A DNA stretch of 64,000 nt from positions 11,544,501 to 11,608,500 of the forward strand of contig JAYKKT010000087.1 of assembly GCA_036023115.1 (NCBI GenBank). The letters are read 5' to 3'. This DNA is from Brasenia schreberi (Eukaryota > Streptophyta > Magnoliopsida > Nymphaeales > Cabombaceae). Below are positions 52,601 through 63,149 of the stretch, piece after piece; the first letter of the stretch is position 1, and each line of letters starts with the position of its first letter. The notes beneath the pieces are model-generated. The model saw only the letters and a list, made by a program, of their open reading frames with translations. It did no database searches and was not told the DNA's origin. Position numbers and translations under genes: made by a program.

Positions 52601-54078
52601 AGATCATTATGAGGGAATTTACTAATTGATACCTATGTGCACCTAAAATTAGCAAATACTAGTTGTATTATGATTGATTTATGTAGCTTGAATATTATAT
52701 ATAATATATAATATTATATACCCTAGCCGTGTCGTCGCACTCAAAATTTTTGAAATTTGCCGTATCCCGCACCCGCACCCACACCTGCACCCATGTGACA
52801 TAGATAATATCAATGATTTTATATGCTCTAAGTTGATTATATCAACTTTCTTTTCTGCACATGCTACGTGTTTAATGCATTATTGCCCAAGTATGTTAGA
52901 AAGCCAGTGTATCAGAGATAGGATGAAGTGCCTGAATGAACTGGATGCGGTTAGAATGGTTTGGAAGTGGATTCGAGTTTGAGCAATTACTTGTTTTTGT
53001 GATTGAGAAATATCTATCTACATTTTTAAGTAACACACTCCAGCACAGCATAGTGATTTCCACCTATTAGAAGTTCCCATATTCTCAGCATGATGTGACC
53101 TGTGTTGAAGATCAAGTTAAATATTGATTAATTAGTGTTACTATTTAGTTATAAATGTATACATAGTCATAGTTAAGTATGAGTCATGTATATTATGGTA
53201 TTTGTAATACGGGTCCTAATGGATCAGATTAGGAACCGTAATCCAGTAGTCACTTACTAAGGGTATTATAGTCTTTCAAGTTAGATCAACCATATCAGTA
53301 GTCATTAGTGCTGCCATTAGCTTTTAACGAGAATTAGAGGGTGGCGGCAAGTATTGGCCGACCAGCACCTCAGTGTCTTCTTCTTATATTCGGCTTTCAT
53401 CAATAAAGAAGGTTATGTTGCTGATTAATTTCAACAACCTGAACCAACTTTATACATTGCTTCTGATATAAATCCGAGTGGTTTCACTGTCAGGCTATGT
53501 GAATATACTAACACTAGGAAAAATAGATAGATATGGCTATTTATCTGTTAAGCCGTTTGCTTTGTCGACTTTCTTCTGAGGTTTTGTTCTTCATTAGTAT
53601 CAGCGCCTTGTTTTTCATTCAGGATTATGTCATCCCTCTTGATGGGTTTATGGTTCTTTCTCAGCCTAAGCACTATTTTCTGTTAATCATATATTGCTGA
53701 GTAATTTTTGGCTTGTTCCAGTCGGAAGATAGACACCATTCCGATGCAGATGCAAGCAATAAAGAATTCAAACATAACAAAGGTAGAGCTAATGAGGGAT
53801 TCAAAGACGAAGCGCTTGCCATGTCTGGCATCAATGCAAACAGCATAAGCACCAATGATAGAATGCCGCAAACCCTGTATGAATCCCTGGTGCTTGATTT
53901 TCTTCTCTTTTTTCCTAACCTGAAACTTTTAGAGACTTGATATGAATTTTCTTTTCATGCCAGCATCCTGATGCTTCCGAGGAAGGAGCTGAAGGCAGCA
54001 ATGAAGCAAGAGACTAACCCATTATGGGTAGTGATGAAGGCCTTTCTCCATGCCTTTCTCAAGTTTTGGACAGAGTAA
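49665..54078 (+). CDS. At3g52170-like putative DNA-binding protein
   Basis: Four exons (49665-49798, 50377-51715, 53722-53876, 53964-54078) give 1743 bp and 580 residues; every junction is GT-AG and in frame. The conserved part is N-terminal: KSKEERRAMVESFITKYRN across the first junction, then DGKFPSLSLTQKEVGGSFYT and VREIIEEIMQE, the short module of the Arabidopsis At3g52170 family annotated as DNA-binding. The first residues (MQAVKVGLVWKTFAMASS), basic and lacking acidic residues, could be an organelle transit peptide. The remaining ~450 residues are acidic, Ser/Thr-rich and probably disordered. The end NPLWVVMKAFLHAFLKFWTE looks like a conserved C-terminal helix. Upstream hydrophobic codons open in the exon 2 frame (50222-50376) are intron. 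The family is recalled from memory; its biochemical role is not established by sequence. Confidence 0.75.
52135..52810. repeat. GACACC-repeat element in intron 2 of the At3g52170-like gene
   Basis: Hexamer-like repeats (CCGACACCGACACCGACACT, from ~52146) are followed some 600 bp later by CCCGCACCCGCACCCACACC (~52766), with AT-rich DNA between. These G/C-rich short repeats differ sharply from the intron around them and may be ends of a DNA transposon, but no clear TIR or target duplication was found. Confidence 0.35.
53103..53436 (+). mobile_element. Solo LTR (334 bp) with 5-bp target duplication
   Basis: The insert starts TGTTGAAGATCAAGTT and ends TTAATTTCAACA, so its ends are inverted repeats TGTTGAA/TTCAACA with TG...CA. 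It is flanked by perfect ACCTG repeats at 53098-53102 and 53437-53441. TTATAAAT and CAATAAAG give plausible promoter and polyadenylation signals. It lies in intron 2 of the At3g52170-like gene and is unrelated by eye to the LTR at 21978. Confidence 0.85.
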
Positions 54079-56155
54079 TTCAGGTTCCTTTAGAAAACAA
54101 GAAAATAACTGATGGGCATTCGCTTTTACTTGTTTCTTTTTCAAATCACAGGAAATGAGTCGAGTCTTGCATTCTAATTATGTCTAAGTGACGTTTTGCA
54201 TCCTCTATGTATTTGATCCTCATGAGCTCTTCTTTAGTATTATGCTTTGGCATCTGCATGAGCTTCAGATCTCATGTCTGATTCTTATTATTTATCTATA
54301 TTTACTTTTCTTAGTTAAACCGTGTGATAAAGAAATCACACTCTCATGTTGCAGTCCGTTTTTTTCTCTTTTCAATTCAAGCATATGATTAAGACCAAGT
54401 TGTACTTAAGTTAAAATCTCATTTAACGTACAAAAGCTTGTTAGGCTACCAATCCTTCGGAAACTGATGATCAACATCAGGAACACTTGTACAACTACAG
54501 TTTGGACATGGAACAGTAATTCATTGAAATACTTTATAGTTTGCACTGCAGCAACAAGTAAATCGGCAGATGGTTTTGGAAACCGGATTCTATGCACTGC
54601 AGAATTGTAGAGATATCTTCAGGGTAGTTTCTCAGAGGAATTGGTTTTCTGCTATATAGGAAGCCCCAAGTCTTATATTTCTCATTCATTTAACCGACTT
54701 TGAGGCATTTTAATAGCTTAATAGAGGTTGTAGCTATCAAATTTCATTATTGTTACGTTATCAATGATTGTGAGAAGTTGCACCAGGTCACCCTGGAGTT
54801 GTGCTATGCTGCTATTGCTTCCTGTACTGAACGAGTAAATTTCAGGTCTATGTGCATATTTCGGCCATCCTGGGCCTAATGAATCTCTGATGTGTTGCAA
54901 CATTCTGCAATTATGTGAATTGCTCTTTGAACAAGACCCAAGACTTCGGAGAACATTAAAGGTTAGAAAAGAAACTACTACTTGATCACAGGTACTTTGT
55001 ATGCAAGGTGCTCCTAAAACAGCCGGAAAGGCCAAAGAGGGGAAGAGGGCACCGGTTTCGGTGGTTGGCTCTGGAGGTGAGAAGTTCGGTACCTGCGCGT
55101 GTATTTTTGTTGGATCATAATTCCTACTCTCATGGCAGAGTCACATCATTACCAAAATTTTGTTTAAAGAAACTCGAACCCGATCACCATAGTAGAACAA
55201 CAAATTTGTTTGCCAACATATTCGACTGGTTAATGATTAACAGTGAAGACATTCATAGCAATGGTTGTCAAATGCACAGTGAATGGGGGAGTTTTGTACC
55301 TGGTGATCCCAGTCCAAACCTTCTGAGAATTGGTTCTTCAGGGGATGAATCGACGGAAGAAACGTGGAAATCCAAGCTCTAGGAATGACGTCTCTTTCAA
55401 GCCCACTATGGGCCGTTTGAGATCGAAGACTGAAATTCCCGACACGTACTTGAGTCCAATCACCAAAGTATCTGGATTACATTGATCCCTCGAACAGCAC
55501 CAGCAGTACAAACCGTGCATGTAATCCAAGCTACATTTTCATCGCTCCATGATTCGAGTAGTCACCGGGAACAAAGCACAAAATCGAATCGTAGAATTTG
55601 AACGTTAGGTTTGGGAACAGTTTTTAGTCCCATGTGAAATGTTTGGTTTGCCGGCGAATTTGATTTAGATCCTCAACTTTTGAGAATCAAGATGGAATTC
55701 TAGTTGTTGGGGGAGCGAAAGCCAAGGTAAGAAACTAGGTCACCAGGGTCCCATTGGTTCAGCAGCTCTTAGTTGAATTCTCCTCTCGAGGGGCGTGAAA
55801 AATATTCATGCAAGAGAATTAATCTCTCTTTTGACAATCTGATTCCATGGGTGGAGAACATGCCAAAAGATTTCGGCCAAGGACTTGGATTAACCGACGA
55901 AGAAGCCTCACCTTCTTCAACAGAAAACAGAACACATTTGAGTGCACTGACAATGAAATCCAGGACATCGTCACTATGGTCCCCATACACAAAGGCAAGC
56001 TCAAAGAACCTGATTCTAGTGCCCAGAACAGGACAATTATAGTCCCAATTGCAAGATGATACATGCTTGATGTCATCGTCTTCAAACGCAAGGCACAAAC
56101 ACAAAACAAGCCCAATTGAAGAAAACAGCACAATTTCTTCACCAGCAACGCGACA
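54079..56155. other. Region without a confident gene
   Basis: The first few hundred bases are probably 3' UTR of the upstream gene. Short frames occur: minus 56131-55769 (FFELAFVYGDHSDDVLDFIV), plus 55344-55484 (MNRRKKRGNPSSRNDVSFKP), plus ~54995-55120 (GAPKTAGKAKEGKRAPVSVV). They look somewhat protein-like, but I cannot place any in a family or join them, so they may be pseudogene or exon fragments. Confidence 0.4.
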
Positions 56156-56877
56156 ATGGCGCTCCCCAGCGTTATCTTCCTCCCCATTTCCCCACCGACC
56201 ATCTATGGCAATCTCCGCAAATCATCGCCACTCTTTCTCGTTTCACCACCGAAACGCTGTGCACCCAAAGCCATGAAGATGGTCATGGCTTCCTCCAGAA
56301 AAGGAGCCATTCCTGCAAGAGACATAGTGATAGGCTTCGGCAAATACAAAGGGAGGATGCTCGGAACCCTCCCTCCGACATATCTGAAATGGGTATCGAA
56401 GAATTTGAGGGCTCGAGACTACCAAGAATGGGCGGACCGAGCTGACCAAGTTCTGGCCGACCCCGTTTACGCCGATCGAATCGGATGGGAGCACGCGCAG
56501 AGAATCCTCTCAGCAAACGAGCTTTCGAGAGTCTCCGGGACGAGGAACCACTCGAATTCTTACAACCATGAACCGATTTCCGATCTATTGGAGATCAGCA
56601 AACGGTTCGGTTGGGATAACGATGACAAAGAAAGTTGGGGAAGAGTCGATTTCGAGCTTTTGGCACGTCGAAAGGAAGCAGAATACCGAGGACTAGTAAC
56701 AGGGAAAGGTTGTGGACCGGAATTTCTCCTTCTGAAAATGACGATTCTCGTAGACGGATTTCTTCGTCTTCTTTCGAGGAGGTGAGGATTGGCGAGAGAA
56801 ATGTGAGCTCGGGGATTGAGGGGAGGCGGGAATTGAGGAGAGAGAGGCAGAGGTTGAGGAAGATGGTGGTTGTGTAA
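56156..56877 (+). CDS. DUF3820 family protein, probable frameshift near C-terminus
   Basis: The frame from ATG 56156 encodes 209 residues ending at 56785. A Ser/Pro-rich N-terminus poor in acidic residues (MALPSVIFLPISPPTIYG) looks like a plastid transit peptide. The core is IVIGFGKYKGRMLGTLPPTY, then LKWVSKNLRARDYQEWADRA, the DUF3820 pattern found in plants and bacteria, followed by LLEISKRFGWDNDDKESWGR. After VDFELL the frame gives an unconvincing tail (ARRKEAEYRGLV). The +1 frame from 56658 gives FGTSKGSRIPRTSNRERLW and runs to RRELRRERQRLRKMVVV, stop at 56877, which resembles the basic end of plant homologues as I recall them. A one-base deletion in the TTTT run at 56658-56661 would explain this; a sequencing error is equally possible. 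Molecular function unknown. Confidence 0.75.
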
Positions 56878-58747
56878 TTCATAATCAATACCAAGGATCG
56901 AAGAAGGCTTCGTCGTCTTCGTCTCCATCGCAGGTGGCAGGGAGGAGCAAACCCTTTTCCGAGACGGCAAGCTATTCTGAGAAACATTGGTGCTGTTAAC
57001 GATCCTAACTAAACTTTAATTCTTCTTCTTATTGTTGTCATTCTTATTAGTCTTTCATATCACTGAAGCCGTTTTTCGTGATGAGCAGATTATTGAGTTA
57101 TTCTATGCTCAAGCACGCATGACACATTTTGTAAACATTAAGCGATGTATCTAAGTGGAATAGATTGTAGCTTTTCTTGCAAGATAAACTTTTTTGTGAT
57201 TGTTTTGCAGCGTGTATCTGCTGTAAATCTTGAAAGCACGACACAAGTGGAGTTCATTTTAATGGACGTAATTTTCTTCCCGCAGCAGTTCATCAAATTC
57301 TGTGTCTTGTTGAGTTGCTACTTGCCTTCCAAGTGCAGAGCTGGGTTGATGGTCATTGACAATATGCAAGACTTACTTTATGGTTGATTTTGATCCCCAA
57401 AGAATCTCTTTTCCCATAAAACCATAAATGCTAGACGTGCAGACTTTTTCGTACTTCTCTGTCAAGCGGATGTAGGCTCCCTACTGTTTCCCTTTGTTAA
57501 CCTTGTGGAGAAGAATGTTGCTCGCGACTCTTCGTGGTGATGGTAACTGAACCAGAGTAAACTGTTCGTCGATTAGATGTGCTGACTTCTAAGAATTCTG
57601 ATGGTTTCCTTATCTTTCTTAAACAAACACTTGCAAAAGGATTTGAAGCAGGAGGTACATGATTAATCAATTTTCACCATGTAGATCTTCTCTGCGTTTT
57701 GGTTCATAAAATCAGTTTTTTACCTTTTTAGTCACAATAAAGTTGCATTTTCCATTAAGCGAACAATTGTGGATTGTTGTTGTGTTCTTCCTATTACACA
57801 ACAGCACCTTGCATGAATGACAAGAAAACGTGACCAAACAGTGAAATCTCTTAAAACACGGTGTTAGCTGGAAAACAGCCTCCGATTTTGGAATGATCTA
57901 CAATAGTCAAGGATTATTAGGAAAAAGATTTGCATTAGAAGATGACTTAGGATGCCATCATTTAATAGTTGACCGTCAACCAAGTCGAGGGAATTTCAAC
58001 GATTACAATCTATAGTATGCAGACGCGCCGTTCGCCACTAAAACTGCGGTATTGAGCTTAGGTCCTGTTTTCTCGGAAGACATGATTACATGGTTGCCAT
58101 TTTTAATATAGTGAGACCTTTCGAATGCACATAGGTCTTTGTCAAGGGTGGGGAATCCGAGTTCTTGCGAGTGTTCGGTTGCAAGTAATGTGACTTGTTT
58201 GGACTAAAACGTTGAGTTATTGTATTGTTGTAGGCGCCTGTTTATGTGCCTCTTCCCTTATCTGATTTATATTTCATGTTATCTATCAACAACAATGAGG
58301 TAGGTGGTTTGCTTGTAGCGTTGACGGCAATTGTTTGAATTGGTATTTTGTCACACCTTCTAGTCTACTTGATCTCGCTCTTCCGCTCTGGATACAGTTA
58401 AATCTGACAACTAAGCTCTTGGGTCAGATGTGCTCCTATTCGAGCGTCAGCTGTTTGGTGTTGAAGGCAACGAAAGCCAACAGAACAAGTCGGTCATAAA
58501 TTGCAGAAAAGTGAAGTGTGTTGTTTCCTGATGAACTCCAGTCAAGTACTGATCTATAAGTGCTATGACAGCATAGTTCCGATAACACCACGAGGCAAGC
58601 ACCTACTCCATAAGGATGCTTCCGTTGACACGTATGGCTTTGTGGTGGCAGCTAGCCCTTCTACAAGGTTCTAGTTTTACTTCCGAGAATTTAGAGTCTT
58701 GTTCTTATGGTGACGACGCACTAGGAGAGAGAGAGAGAGAGAGGCAG
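56878..58747. other. Intergenic sequence upstream of the H2B variant
   Basis: No gene recognised. An 80-codon frame at 57145-57387 has no known domain. Immediately before the H2B ATG lies a short (GA)n tract (~58722-58742). A weak TATA-like CTATAAG is at ~58554. Confidence 0.4.
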
Positions 58748-60254
58748 ATGGGTCCCAGGCGTTCGGGTAGGTTGGTGGGTTCTGTAGTGAAAACCAGCAA
58801 GGTTGTGGAAGAGACGGTGGAGGTTGCAGTCATTGTAGGCACGAACGGTGATAGTGACTCTGCTAGCGTCGAGCCTCTGGCTGTTAACATCTCTGACGTT
58901 GCTACGGAGCCTTTGGAAGTTGTTGGTGCTGCTAGCAGTGGGAAGACGACCAGGATCTCTGCTAGAACTTGCAGAGAGGTGACTGTGATCCTCGTGAATG
59001 GGAATGACGATGAGAGGACGGAACAAGGAGTCCCACCTCAAGCAGCTACTCCGATAAAGGGTGAAAAGGAGAAGAAAGAAAAGGACGTAAGAGAGATGGG
59101 AGACAAAAGAGGCAGGGGAGGAACATGTTGAAGAAGGAAAACAGAGAGCGCTGAGTCAAGACACTCTCGTGCTTGACAAGAAAAAAAGGGAAGAGGTAGT
59201 AGAAGAGGCTCAAAGGGATGAAGATGAGAACTCTGAAGATAAAGAAGGCAAGGCAAAAACAAAAGATGAAGGGTTGGAAGAGGGTCAAGATCAGGAAGAA
59301 GATCCTATTAAAGACAAAGAAGCAAAGGAAAGAGAAAATGAGGAGACAAAAGAAATTCACAAGGACGGACCAGAAGCAGAAAAACAACTAGAAGAAACCC
59401 ATGAGAGAGAGGAAGGGCTAGTTACAGATAAAGAGGGGAAGCAGAGAACACCAGATGAGGATCTAGAGGAGACTGAAGAAGAAGAAGCTGCCATGCAAGT
59501 TGAAAATAAAGGAAAGCAAAGAGCACCTGATGAAGAAGCCACCCTTACTGATGGAGAAAAACAGGAGAGTGAAGAGGAAGAGGAGTGGCGTGAGGCTGAG
59601 GATGGAGAAGCAAGCCTTCTTGAAGATAGAAGGAAGCAAAGCGCAACTGATGAAGAGCTTGAAGAGACTGAGGAGGAAGAAGCTACCCCCATCGATAGCA
59701 AAAAACGAAAAGAAGCAAAAGATAACCAGGACGAAGAAGAAGAGTGGCATGAGGCTGCAGAGGAAGAAGAGAGGCTTACAGAAGAGAAGAAAAGAAAGGA
59801 AAGAGCGCCGGATGAAGAACAAGCTGCTGCAGTCGAGGGCCAAAAGAAAGAAAGGAAGGTAGAAGAGACTCCTAAGGAAGAAGGCTCTGGTCGAGTCGAA
59901 AACAAAAAAAAGAAGCAGGAGGCAACCAAGAGAAGAAAGAGAAGGAAAAGAATAGAAGACAGTGCGGACGTTGGTGCGTACAGAAACTATGTGTACAAGG
60001 TGTTGAAGCAGGTGCACCCTGAGTTGGGTGTATCCTCAAAAGCCATGACAGTGTTGAATGGTTTCATGGCAGATATGTTTGAGAGATTAGTGGAAGAGGC
60101 TTCGAACCTCTCTAAGCACACTGGGAAACGAACTCTCTCTTCAAGGGAGATTCAAGCGGCAGTGAGGTTGGTGCTTCCTGGGGAGTTAGGGAAGCATGCA
60201 GTTGCAGAGGGGAGCAAGGCAGTCGGCAAATATTACAACTATATGCAGACTTAG
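58748..60254 (+). CDS. HTB8: Histone H2B variant (H2B.8/H2B.S-like) with very long acidic N-tail
   Basis: The last 93 residues are a complete H2B fold: [60 protein letters not shown] and [15 protein letters not shown]. The Lys of AVGK aligns with the ubiquitin acceptor of H2B. The N-terminus, [20 protein letters not shown] then EETVEVAV, matches the start of Arabidopsis H2B.8 (At1g08170), as do MTVLN, MFERL and RTLSSREI. H2B.8 is a sperm/seed H2B whose disordered tail drives chromatin condensation. Here the tail is ~370-390 residues of Glu/Lys-rich sequence with repeats of KQRAPDEE and LEETEEEEA, against ~145 in Arabidopsis. A frame change occurs at 59087-59180: a GTAAGA donor at 59087 can join an acceptor ending at 59144 or 59180, both in frame (~482 or ~470 residues). 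A +1 frameshift is the alternative. The 44 codons open upstream of ATG 58748 are probably leader. Confidence 0.85.
59087..59180 (+). other. Candidate intron in the H2B variant
   Basis: The first reading frame stops at 59131. GAC/GTAAGA at 59087 is a strong donor at a codon boundary. The pyrimidine-rich CACTCTCGTGCTTGACAAG ending at 59180 is a plausible acceptor (94-nt intron); ACAG ending at 59144 (58 nt) is shorter than usual for plants. Both restore the histone frame. The GA-rich interior is not typical of plant introns, so this remains open. Confidence 0.5.
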
Positions 60255-62580
60255 GACTTCATGTTGTTGATGTTACGGCTTCTGGATTCTGCATCTTGCT
60301 TGCCTGCAGAATCCGAATTCTTTCGGTTCTTTTCTCTTTTAGTTCGTAGGTATCTTAATCTGTAGTCAACTTGTATTTTACCAGATTTGGTTGTATAATA
60401 GGGTGTATGAGTGTTGCACTTGGTGCAAGGTTTTGCTGTATCTAATTGCAGAACTTACGGTTTGAGATGACATCATTGTGTAAATGATGCATGGTTGTGT
60501 CGTCAATTCAACTTCCTCCAGCCAAGCAATGTCCCGAAGCATATGTGCGTGCGCGTGCGTTTGTGCATGCGCGAAGAGAGAGAGAGAGTCTGGTCGTATA
60601 TATATATATATACATACTGGGCTCGATTGTCCGTAGATCGAGCTGTTCGGGACACGGGTGCCGTTCGTGCGACGTTTGTTGATTGAGCCATCCATCAATA
60701 TTGATACGAGAAACGATATGCGAGATCTGTGCTTTGTTTCGAGACTACGGCGGGATCCATGTTTTGATCATCACCGTACGATACAGACGAAAGTGATGAT
60801 GGAGTAAAATCACCGGACGACAGTGAGGATCAAGCAAAGTCTAGCTTTATCAGCTCTCTCTCTCTCTCTCTAGATTCTCTCTCTCTGTACATATAGATGA
60901 GAGTGTTTAGTAGTTCTCACTCTCTCTCTCCCCCCCCCCCCCCTCTCTCTCTCTATATAGAGAGAATGGTCCATACTTCCACTCATAAGATCTTTAAAGT
61001 AAATATTGGGTGCATCTAATGCAAGCTATCACCCATCTCATTGAGTGCATCTAATGCACTCTATCACCCATCTCACAAGTATGGATGAACGTGCGTATCG
61101 CATTTGGACTAATTTCTTCATATATATATATATGACTCAAATCAGGGCTAAAGGTGTCTTTTCTGTCTTGATACCAGTTTTCCTCGTGCAGGGGTGATGG
61201 ATGAACCAAGTCACTTGTATTTCAGCTGGTTTGGCTTGTTCCTAGCTTGTTCGTGTTCGGTTCGTTAAATCATATGAGATGAACATGAAGGGTATACGGT
61301 TCGGCTCATGAAATCTTGTTAAATGACCTTTTCTCATTTCTACCTAAACCATGCACACAATGTAATTGTAGTAGAGCATTTTTACGTATTTGGAAGGTCA
61401 TTTTGTTTATCTTTTCATAAATGAACACTTTAATTAACTGAGGGGAATTCTAGTTAGGGTATTTAAGAAAATATCTATGTCCGGCTCATGAGTAGTTAGG
61501 GTATTTATGAATCTTGAGCTTGTACGCGCTTTGGAATACTAGAAGGAAAAGGAAGAGGATGCCGTGTGAAATCATTTTTGCCGTTGCAGGAATCATGAAG
61601 GCAATTGTGAAACAGATGCCTTTTGGTATTATCAGATAAAAGATTATTCACTCAACCAAAAGGAAGAATGCCGCGTGAAAAGGTTATAATTTTTAATTGC
61701 AGGAATGAAAAAGGCATTAATTATGAAACAGATGCCTTTTAGTGCTTGCTAGTGCTTGTTAAGCACTGGACTATAAACTGATTTTCTTCCCTTAAAAAGC
61801 ATCACATTAGTGCTTAATTACCACCACCAGTAACTTGATGCAGAAGGATCAATTCATATTCCAAAATTGAATATGCCATAACCAATAACTCGTTCCTCTT
61901 CTGTATATTTATAGAGAGAGGCAAGAAGAAGTATAATGAAACTTCTTCCTTGCACTTTCTTATTTACTTGTATCATCTTGAAACCCCAAAAAAGCTATTG
62001 GTAACTTATATATAAGTAGTTCATCTTGGACCAGAAAGCAAGTAAATTATTGTGAGTGAAGGAGAAAGGGCAGTAGAGAGGTACATATTGAATCTCAGGT
62101 TCATAGTCTCATTCTTCTTGCTTCCTGATTGTATTCTTTGAATTTATGGTTCATAGTCTATCGCCAGCATCGAGGCAACCTTTGCCGTTGTTGAGGGTAT
62201 AGTTGCTGTAAACATATTAATGATTTCCGGTAGTTTTTACATAATGCATGTGCTTCTACTTGACGATGATATGACAATTTACTTCACGGTTGAAGTTCTT
62301 CCTTTTTTTTCCTTGTCTCCACCAAATGCGTTTCCCACACACATATATGTTAATTTCCTTTCGACTAATTAATTTCTTTTTCTTTTGAGTGCTTTTGCTG
62401 TAGGCCCGTAGACATCCAATGTATGCTTAACAAGTAATGATTTCCGGTAGGTGAAGTTATTGATCAATACATAAAGAATTAAAAACTCTGTTCTGTAGTT
62501 TTCTTTACCTTCCGATTGTTTTACTTGTTAACGTTCTGACTACACTAGCGAATGTGCTGTGCTGCAGAAGCTGCACTAAA
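60255..62580. other. Intergenic region with microsatellites and local duplications
   Basis: No gene recognised. It holds (GA)n(TA)n at ~60575-60612, a CT/poly-C/CT tract at ~60920-60960, a 37-bp tandem repeat (~61008-61078) and a ~110-bp diverged duplication (~61540-61740). GTATATTTATAGAGAGAG at ~61904 is a plausible TATA box for the membrane-protein gene downstream, with leader introns ending at CTGCAG before 62568. Confidence 0.5.
61540..61745. repeat. Diverged ~110-bp tandem duplication
   Basis: AGGAAAAGGAAGAGGATGCC with CGTGTGAAA, TTGCAGGAATCATGAAGGCA and GAAACAGATGCCTTTTGG recurs ~115 bp later as AAAAGGAAGAATGCCGCGTG, TTGCAGGAATGAAAAAGGCA and GAAACAGATGCCTTTTAG. Confidence 0.8.
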
Positions 62581-62936
62581 ATGATAACCATGAAGGCCAA
62601 AATGGCAGATAATCGGATGGGTTGGGTATGGCTGGAGTTCATCCTGTTCGCATTATCTCTTATGACCTTGATTCCGCTAGCAATTTTAATTGCTGACCAC
62701 GTTAATCAACCGTATCGGGACAAAGCAATGGAATATGTAATCAGCCGCTTCATTGTCAGTATCACGATCATGAAAGCGCAATATGGGTCTTGCTCATCAT
62801 TGCCTTTGGCTTGCTTATCACCGGCCTCATGCTTTTCGTGGTCAACCATTGGAGCTCTCACATCGTCCTTGCCTTCTTCAGCATATGCAGATGCCTCCCG
62901 ACCATCTGCATCACTATTCGTGATCTGTGCTTGTAA
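62581..62936 (+). pseudogene. Small two-TM protein, copy 1, frame broken by a GC duplication
   Basis: An acceptor-like CTGCAG precedes the ATG by 13 bp, suggesting a leader exon upstream. The frame gives MGWVWLEFILFALSLMTLIP, LAILIADHVNQPYRDKAMEY, then turns to nonsense after IMK. If GCGC at 62776-62779 is read as GC, the frame continues AIWVLLIIAFGLLITGLMLF, VVNHWSSH and CRCLPTICITIRDLCL, ending at TAA 62934. That part aligns with copy 2 (AIWVLLVM). The product would be ~117 residues with two hydrophobic segments. The family is not recognised. It is either a pseudogene or carries an assembly error. Confidence 0.6.
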
Positions 62937-63028
62937 GTTCGTATCTGAGCTATGTCCCGTCTTCATAGTTCGCAACTGACCAGATGCCTCCGGACCGTCT
63001 AAAGCATCTAGTTAACACAGATTCCTAA

Positions 63029-63069
<41 letters not shown>

Positions 63070-63088
63070 TAGAGAGAGAGAGAGAGGC
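63029..63088. repeat. (TC)n(AC)n(AG)n microsatellite between the paralogues
   Basis: About nine TC, eleven AC and several AG units, lying in the spacer upstream of copy 2. Confidence 0.9.
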
Positions 63089-63149
63089 TTGTCTTATAGG
63101 TATAACAGTAATTAAATTGCATTGAGTGTGCTGCAGAGAAACAAAGAAG

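Noticed and set aside
59357..60017. Long Ser/Phe-rich minus-strand frames opposite the H2B tail
   Set aside because: They are the antisense of GAA/GAG-rich coding sequence (TTC/CTC codons) and have no domain.
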